The notes beneath the pieces are model-generated. The model was not told the DNA's origin. It did not search any database and saw only the letters and a program-made list of their open reading frames with translations. From NCBI RefSeq assembly GCF_025336485.1, contig NZ_JAODAB010000025.1:29081-93080 (forward strand): a stretch of 64,000 nt of DNA, written 5' to 3'. This document shows positions 59,198 through 64,000 of the stretch, piece after piece. Position 1 is the first letter of the stretch. Each line of letters starts with the position of its first letter. Origin of the DNA: Pseudomonas citri (lineage in GTDB: Bacteria > Pseudomonadota > Gammaproteobacteria > Pseudomonadales > Pseudomonadaceae). The translations under genes and the position numbers were made by a program.

Positions 59198-60250
59198 TCA
59201 TACCAGGCACGAAGTTTCCGTGATTGCCACGATGCGACCACGAAAATGACTTGGAGAATACCCGAACGCTTCTCTGAAGCGGCTGTAGAAATGAGAATAT
59301 GCCAAAAAGCCGCTGGCGATGGAGATTTCGCTGAGTGATTTATCTGTATGCATCAGCAGTTGGCGTGCGTGGGTCAGGCGGAGTTCTAAATAAAATCGAG
59401 TTGGCGAAGCATGCAAGTATTTATTGAACAGCCGTTCCAACTGACGTCGTGATATTCCCGCCTGATTGGATAGTGCACCGATATCTATGGGTATTTCTAT
59501 GTTGGTATTCATTGCCATAACCACGTCGTTCAACGCTTTTGAGGCAGTTGGTGTAGTAAAACGGGGCATGTTTTTCCCATCGTAATCTGATATCTGTGAG
59601 CTTTGCGGCAGATTTTGCCTTATAGATTCTGCCACTTTGTGCCCGCAATGCATATTGATAAAGCCTATCATCATGTCGAGCGCAGCGAAGGGGGAAACGC
59701 TGGTTATCCTGGTTTCACTGATAACATGGGGGCAATGGCGAAACTCGACGTCTTCAAACTCCCTGGTCCATATATCATGAGTATCATCATTCAACGCACA
59801 TTGTTGATGCTTGAGCAGACCAGACTTCAACAGTGCATAGCATCCGCTTGCCAAGCCTCCTACCATTCGACGAAGCCCAGCCGCTTGGCGCAGCTTGAAT
59901 TTCAATATACCTTCAGTCGTCATAGTGAGTTCGTTGTTACCGCAGACTAGCAAAATGTCAATGTTGCATACGTCCAGATCGGCTAGTCTAAGCTGTATAG
60001 GGACGCGAACTCCGATGTCACTGAGGGCTGAAAGATCATTTCCGATCAACGCTACTTCAAAAACTTCAGCGGAGCAGACATTGTTTACTGCTGTCATGGT
60101 ACTCGTGACCGCGGACAGGCACGACATGGAAAAGCGATCAGTGAGGATAATACCCACAGTTCTCTTTGCAGCATTCGCTTCAAGTTTATGAACTGGAGCA
60201 AGGTAAGCGAGATTTTGATTCAATAGCACGCTTTTAAATGATTTTTTCAT
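59198..60250 (-). CDS. GlxA-type AraC-family regulator (DJ-1/PfpI-like plus HTH)
   Basis: A 350-residue regulator. An N-terminal DJ-1/PfpI-like domain (RTVGIILTDRFSMSCLSAV; the nucleophile-elbow position reads GLASGCYALL) is followed by a C-terminal AraC HTH pair (IDIGALSNQAGISRRQLERLF and LSEISIASGFLAYSHFYSRF). Related Pseudomonas proteins (GbdR, CdhR, SouR) sense quaternary amines and their breakdown products. It is the last gene of the minus-strand proVWX-type operon, 57 bases after proX. The gene is clearly AT-richer than the core genes. The inducer is not known. Confidence 0.88.
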   Translation of the reverse strand: MKKSFKSVLLNQNLAYLAPVHKLEANAAKRTVGIILTDRFSMSCLSAVTSTMTAVNNVCSAEVFEVALIGNDLSALSDIGVRVPIQLRLADLDVCNIDILLVCGNNELTMTTEGILKFKLRQAAGLRRMVGGLASGCYALLKSGLLKHQQCALNDDTHDIWTREFEDVEFRHCPHVISETRITSVSPFAALDMMIGFINMHCGHKVAESIRQNLPQSSQISDYDGKNMPRFTTPTASKALNDVVMAMNTNIEIPIDIGALSNQAGISRRQLERLFNKYLHASPTRFYLELRLTHARQLLMHTDKSLSEISIASGFLAYSHFYSRFREAFGYSPSHFRGRIVAITETSCLV

Positions 60251-60307
60251 TGCTCGCCTACCTCCTTAAGCTACCGGGTCGTGTAACCGACCCGGCTGGA
60301 TATGAGA

Positions 60308-61339
60308 TTATTTTGCGGCGCTGCTTGCAGCTTCTCGCGAAGCCTGAAGCCACTTGTCGAACTCCTGGCGGTGGGCTGCAATCCACTCTTTTGCATGGCG
60401 AGTAACATCGGCGGGTTTATTTTCACCCTGTTGCATTTTTAGATTCTGAGCGCTTTCATCTTCTGGTTTGATGTTGAATTGCGACAAGAACTTCAATGCG
60501 GCGGGGTTTTCTTCTGCGAAATTTTTATTCAATACTGATTTTATTTCGTCTTTGGCAAAGCCGAGATTCTTACCGTTGTAGAGAGTGTCGACATTGTTCT
60601 TGCCGTCGGGAAGAGCGGTATAGGGTACTTCCAGCCATACGACATCTTTATCGATGACCAATACACCAGAAATCCATTGTGGAATCCAAGTGTAGTACAG
60701 AATAGGCTGACCGTTTTTATACCGTGCGATGGTGTCCGCCATGAGTGCGAAATAGGAACCACGGTTGTTATTCACGGTCTTGTTAAGGTCATATTCCTTA
60801 AGATGAAATTCAGTGGTGAGTTCGCAACCCCAGCCGGGGTTGCAGCCAGTGAGATCAGCTTTGCCGTCCCCATTGATGTCGAACAGCTTTGCAATCTCAG
60901 GTTTCTTCAGGTCGGTCAAATATTTTATGTTGTATTTGTCAGCTGTTTTTTTGTCGATGAGATATCCCTGGAGGACATTGTTCATCACCGTACCAGCTTT
61001 TACTAAGTCATGGTCGCCGCCGCTCTTTTGATAAAAAGGGTCATGGAGAGTATTCCAGAGGTGCACGGTAAAGTCGGCATCGCCGTTGGCAAGCGCTACC
61101 ATCATTACGGCATATTCAGTTTCTTTGGGTTCCTGAACTTTATAACCAAGTTCACGGAGACCTTCCATTGCGATTTCACCACGGAATCGCTCCTCCGCGA
61201 TTGGCGGGAAGATGGGCGTCACCTTGACACCTTCGCCAGGTTTGTCAGCGGATGCAACAGCACAAAACGACGTAGCACTCAATAATAATACGCCTGCCAA
61301 TTGAATAATGTTTTCTTTGAACTTACTCTTCAACATCAT
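60308..61339 (-). CDS. ProX-type glycine betaine/quaternary amine binding protein
   Basis: A 343-residue periplasmic binding protein (OpuAC family) with a signal peptide (LAGVLLLSATSFCAVASA). Motifs: VKVTPIFPPIAEERF, DADFTVHLWNTLHDPFY, NPGWGCELTTEFHL and ILYYTWIPQWISGVLV with the aromatic residues that cage betaine-like cations in ProX. The start is one of two adjacent ATGs (61339, 61336) after AAGG; a GTG at 61342 is also in frame. It follows the permease gene by 54 bases. Confidence 0.88.
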   Translation of the reverse strand: MMLKSKFKENIIQLAGVLLLSATSFCAVASADKPGEGVKVTPIFPPIAEERFRGEIAMEGLRELGYKVQEPKETEYAVMMVALANGDADFTVHLWNTLHDPFYQKSGGDHDLVKAGTVMNNVLQGYLIDKKTADKYNIKYLTDLKKPEIAKLFDINGDGKADLTGCNPGWGCELTTEFHLKEYDLNKTVNNNRGSYFALMADTIARYKNGQPILYYTWIPQWISGVLVIDKDVVWLEVPYTALPDGKNNVDTLYNGKNLGFAKDEIKSVLNKNFAEENPAALKFLSQFNIKPEDESAQNLKMQQGENKPADVTRHAKEWIAAHRQEFDKWLQASREAASSAAK

Positions 61340-61393
61340 CACGTACCTTCTATTGTTGTTCTATTGGTTTTCGACGGAGTGAAAGTTGTGGCT

Positions 61394-62347
61394 TTATGTT
61401 GTTTTACGGTTTTCTGTGCGTCCGTTGACACCTACAAGACGAAGCAGCCCTCCCACCGGGCCGCTTTGATACCACTTGCGGCTTGGGTCGGCATTTGTCC
61501 GCTCTCCCATGGCCTGGGTCAGGCGATCGAGGAAGATGGCGAGTAGCACCAATCCGACACCTCCCACGGTCGCCAGACCCATATCGAGACGGCCTATGCC
61601 GCGCAGTACCATTTGGCCTAGACCGCCGACCGAGATCATCGAAGCGATAACAACCATCGAAAGGGAAAGCATCAATGTCTGATTGAGGCCGGCCATGATG
61701 GTTGATGCGGCCAGCGGTAGTTGTACGCGGGTCAGCATTTGCCGTGGTGTGCAGCCAAAGGCACGAGCGGCTTCGATTTTGTCTTCTGGTACCTGGCGGA
61801 TACCCAGGTTGGTAAGGCGTACCAGCGGTGGCAGCGCAAAGACAATCGTGACCAGGACACCTGGCACGTTACCTATGCCGAACAGCATCACCACGGGTAC
61901 CAGATACACAAAGGCCGGGAGCGTCTGCATGGCATCCAGGACGGGCCTGACGAAGCGTTCTATGCCGTCGCTGCGGGCACACACGATGCCCAAAGGAATG
62001 CCGATCACCGCGCAGAAGAATACGGAGGTCAGCACCAGGGCCAGCGTGGTCATCGATTCCGACCATACTCCGATAACTCCGAGTAAGGTCAACGTGATAA
62101 AGCAAAGCAGTGCCATCCGTTTGCCCGCGAGCTGCCAGCCCAGCAATGAGGACAAGATGATGCCAATTGAGGGTGGAATGCTTTGTAGCGTGAACTCGAT
62201 GCCATTGAGTACCTGGTCGATTGGCCAGCGGATGGCGCGAAACATTTCCCGAAAGTGCTGCACCATGAAGTTAAGGGCTGTCGTAACCCAGTCTCCCAAG
62301 GGAATGGTCGCAACTTGAAACGGGTCAAGGAGGTTGAATTCTGACAT
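61394..62347 (-). CDS. ProW-type ABC permease
   Basis: A 317-residue permease with about six or seven helices. The BPD_transp_1 loop is EAARAFGCTPRQMLTRVQLP. The ProW-like stretches are TLPAFVYLVPVVMLFGIG and NQTLMLSLSMVVIASMISVG. It would form the channel for glycine betaine, choline or a related amine with the ATPase and ProX-like protein on either side. It ends 54 bases before the binding-protein gene. Confidence 0.9.
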   Translation of the reverse strand: MSEFNLLDPFQVATIPLGDWVTTALNFMVQHFREMFRAIRWPIDQVLNGIEFTLQSIPPSIGIILSSLLGWQLAGKRMALLCFITLTLLGVIGVWSESMTTLALVLTSVFFCAVIGIPLGIVCARSDGIERFVRPVLDAMQTLPAFVYLVPVVMLFGIGNVPGVLVTIVFALPPLVRLTNLGIRQVPEDKIEAARAFGCTPRQMLTRVQLPLAASTIMAGLNQTLMLSLSMVVIASMISVGGLGQMVLRGIGRLDMGLATVGGVGLVLLAIFLDRLTQAMGERTNADPSRKWYQSGPVGGLLRLVGVNGRTENRKTT

Positions 62348-62372
62348 TGCAACATATCTCTTCTATAGGGAT

Positions 62373-63545
62373 TTAAACGCGGCTCAAGGTCTGCAATAGC
62401 AAACTTTGGGATATAGTCCCTTTGAGAGCTCCCGTTCGATCTAGAACAGGAACCGGATAGGGCAGGGCGGCCGCAATACCTAGCATTTCATGTAGAGGTG
62501 TATCGATATAGACCGGTTGCTTCTCTCTGGTGTGGTAGTGCTTCCCGAGAGAATCAGAAGAGTCCGCTACAAAATCGCGCGTCTTTATTACGTCGAGCAG
62601 CAGTCCGTGCTCATCGATAAGGTAGTTGTAGGGAATGTCCTTATTGAGTTCAGGCGCTTTGCCATTCATTTTGGATACGCTGTCGGGATCCAGCATGGCC
62701 ACATCGCCCGCTTTTAGCACTCGAGAACTGTCGAAAGCTTTGAAGAAGGTTCGAACGTAATCATTGGCTGGCCGGTTGATCAACTCTTGTGGAGTACCAA
62801 TCTGTACAACGCGACCTCCCTGCATGATCGCTATTCGATGGCCGATGCGCATGGCTTCTTCGATGTCATGGGAGATGAATATGATGGTGCGCTGTTGTTC
62901 GGTTTGCAGGCGAATCAGTTCTTCCTGCATCTCACTCCGAATCAGCGGGTCAAGCGCGGAAAACGCTTCATCCATCAAAAGGATTGTTGGGTCGTTGGCC
63001 AGCGCCCGTGCCAGGCCTACCCGCTGTTGCATACCGCCAGACAGTTGATGTGGGTAGCTATGCTCATGACCCGCCAGGCCGACCTGGGCCAACGCTTCAC
63101 GTGCTCGACTATGCCGCTCAGCCTCACTGATGCCGGCAATCTCGAGCCCGAAAGCAGTATTTTCCAGCACGCTCATGTGAGGCATCAGTGCGAAGGATTG
63201 GAAGACCATCCCCATCTCCTTGCGCCTGACGTCGAGCAACTCTTTATCCGACAGGCCTGTGATTTCCCGGCCTTTGAGGTGAATGCTTCCTGATGTGGGT
63301 TCGATCAGCCTGTTGAAAAGCCTGACCATGGTCGATTTGCCCGAGCCGGACAGTCCCATGATCACGAAGATTTCTCCACGCTTTACGGAGAAATTCGCAT
63401 CGAAGACCCCTACGACATGGCCAGTTTTGCGAAAAATTTCATCTTTATCAGCTCCTCCACGCAACATATCCATAGCCATGTCCGGATTAGGGCCAAAGAC
63501 TTTGAAAATATTTCTAACCGAGAGAATTTCATCGGCATGGCTCAT
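62373..63545 (-). CDS. ProV-type ABC ATP-binding protein
   Basis: A 390-residue ATPase: Walker A GLSGSGKST, Q-loop VFQSFALMPH, signature LSGGMQQRVGLARAL, Walker B ILLMDEAFSALDP and switch ISHDIEEAMR. A C-terminal extension after about 270 includes CBS-like sequence, as in ProV osmotic regulators. The N-terminus IFKVFGPNPDMAMDMLRGG is typical of this group. ATG at 63545; the frame open to 63578 is not needed. It is the first gene of the amine transport operon. Confidence 0.9.
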   Translation of the reverse strand: MSHADEILSVRNIFKVFGPNPDMAMDMLRGGADKDEIFRKTGHVVGVFDANFSVKRGEIFVIMGLSGSGKSTMVRLFNRLIEPTSGSIHLKGREITGLSDKELLDVRRKEMGMVFQSFALMPHMSVLENTAFGLEIAGISEAERHSRAREALAQVGLAGHEHSYPHQLSGGMQQRVGLARALANDPTILLMDEAFSALDPLIRSEMQEELIRLQTEQQRTIIFISHDIEEAMRIGHRIAIMQGGRVVQIGTPQELINRPANDYVRTFFKAFDSSRVLKAGDVAMLDPDSVSKMNGKAPELNKDIPYNYLIDEHGLLLDVIKTRDFVADSSDSLGKHYHTREKQPVYIDTPLHEMLGIAAALPYPVPVLDRTGALKGTISQSLLLQTLSRV

Positions 63546-63695
63546 ACGACTGCGACCTCTTTTTATGCTTATAACCAATAGTTAAATATTGCGTGTCTTT
63601 CGCTTCGCAATTATTCAACCGAATTGGCAGTCTGTTCCAATATGAACGTAAGTCTTTTCGGCGCGTAAAAAACGCCTTGAGAAAAGTGTCTTTCT

Positions 63696-63712
63696 TGCAT
63701 GCAGCGCATGCA
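63696..63712. promoter_or_regulatory. Palindrome upstream of the proV-type operon
   Basis: tgcatgc-agc-gcatgca is a perfect 7+7 inverted repeat about 150 bases before the proV-type start. It may be a regulator site for the operon. No other gene is seen in 63546-63761. Confidence 0.4.
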
Positions 63713-63761
63713 TTTTCTTAGGTTTCGCTTTTATGGGGTGTCGATCGAGAGTTGGTTAATT

Positions 63762-63784
63762 AAAAAATGGGGGGCATCCCCCCA
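63762..63784 (-). terminator. Terminator of the right-end partial gene
   Basis: Read on the minus strand, gggggg-atg-cccccc is followed by ATTTTTT. It separates the partial gene from the proV-type operon. Confidence 0.85.
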
Positions 63785-63795
63785 AAAGAAACGCA

Positions 63796-64000
63796 TCAAA
63801 TGATGCGCGAAGATGCTTCGATGAGCCGTTTGGTCATCAAGTCGCAATACCAATCGACGAATTGGCAAACACCATTTTCAATGATGGACGAGTAGGGCCC
63901 TGGGACATAGGCAGGGGAGGTAACGGCGTTTTTCAAGGTAGTTGTCGCGTCAGCCATCAAACTATGCAGCTTGTTCGAGGTGCTGTTGCTCTTGATCAGG
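63796..64000 (-). CDS. C-terminal part of an unidentified protein
   Basis: An open frame enters from the right edge and ends at TGA 63796-63798; 68 codons are visible. The visible end contains NKLHSLMADATTTLKNAV, a short VPGPYSSIIENG and VCQFVDWYCDLMTKRLIE. No family is recognised. It is closed by a strong terminator, which supports it as a real gene. Confidence 0.6.
   Translation of the reverse strand, partial: LIKSNSTSNKLHSLMADATTTLKNAVTSPAYVPGPYSSIIENGVCQFVDWYCDLMTKRLIEASSRII

Noticed and set aside
59081..59338. An 85-codon plus-strand frame
   Set aside because: It runs into the 3' end of the AraC-type gene on the other strand and has no ribosome site or motif.
1..64000. CRISPR array, rRNA operon or intact insertion sequence
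   Set aside because: No regularly spaced repeat, no rRNA sequence and no transposase motif were seen.

Overview
The window is a chromosomal segment of a Pseudomonas, most likely of the P. fluorescens group. This rests on the high GC content, paired REP sequences of the gtgggagcaagctt type between genes, the conserved thrS-infC-rpmI-rplT-pheS-pheT-ihfA-merR-tRNA-Pro order, an RsmE-type CsrA paralogue, and Pseudomonas-type glcDEF, ribose and Hcp genes. No CRISPR array, intact prophage or insertion sequence was seen.

Left part, 1-22800. An exopolysaccharide operon on the minus strand reads UDP-glucose dehydrogenase, UDP-glucuronate epimerase, initiating sugar transferase, a tyrosine-kinase-like ATPase without the P-loop lysine, a Wza-like export lipoprotein and a Wzz protein cut by the window edge. 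A divergent membrane phosphotransferase of the sulfatase fold shares its promoter region. Then come an ABC transporter with a lipocalin-like lipoprotein, an orphan hcp with a sigma-54/IHF-type promoter, hglS next to glcDEF, an alpha/beta hydrolase, an exported M20 carboxypeptidase, a 526-base non-coding stretch with a long hairpin, exonuclease III and an acetyltransferase.

Middle, 22800-50000. tamA-tamB (outer-membrane protein assembly), a MarR-controlled tripartite efflux operon (MarR, NodT-type channel, EmrA, EmrB), lpxH-ppiB divergent from glnS-cysS, rsmE, a SPOR lipoprotein, a DUF1654-endA pair behind a LexA box, and a full ribose operon (rbsBACRKD) followed by an exported nucleoside hydrolase. 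Several small proteins follow, including an I78-type inhibitor and a cold shock protein.

Right part, 50000-64000. The translation operon thrS-infC-rpmI-rplT-pheST-ihfA-merR ends at tRNA-Pro(GGG). Beyond the tRNA the sequence becomes visibly more AT-rich and holds accessory genes: an exported HExxH protein and a minus-strand proVWX-type quaternary-amine ABC operon ending in a GlxA-type AraC regulator. A truncated unknown gene closes the window.

Nothing here is clearly a new system. The leads most worth checking are the LexA-controlled DUF1654-endA unit, the lysine-less kinase-like protein in the polysaccharide operon, the sigma-54/IHF layout at the orphan hcp, the 146-base hairpin at 20726-20871, and the tRNA-Pro-linked AT-rich block with its HExxH protein.
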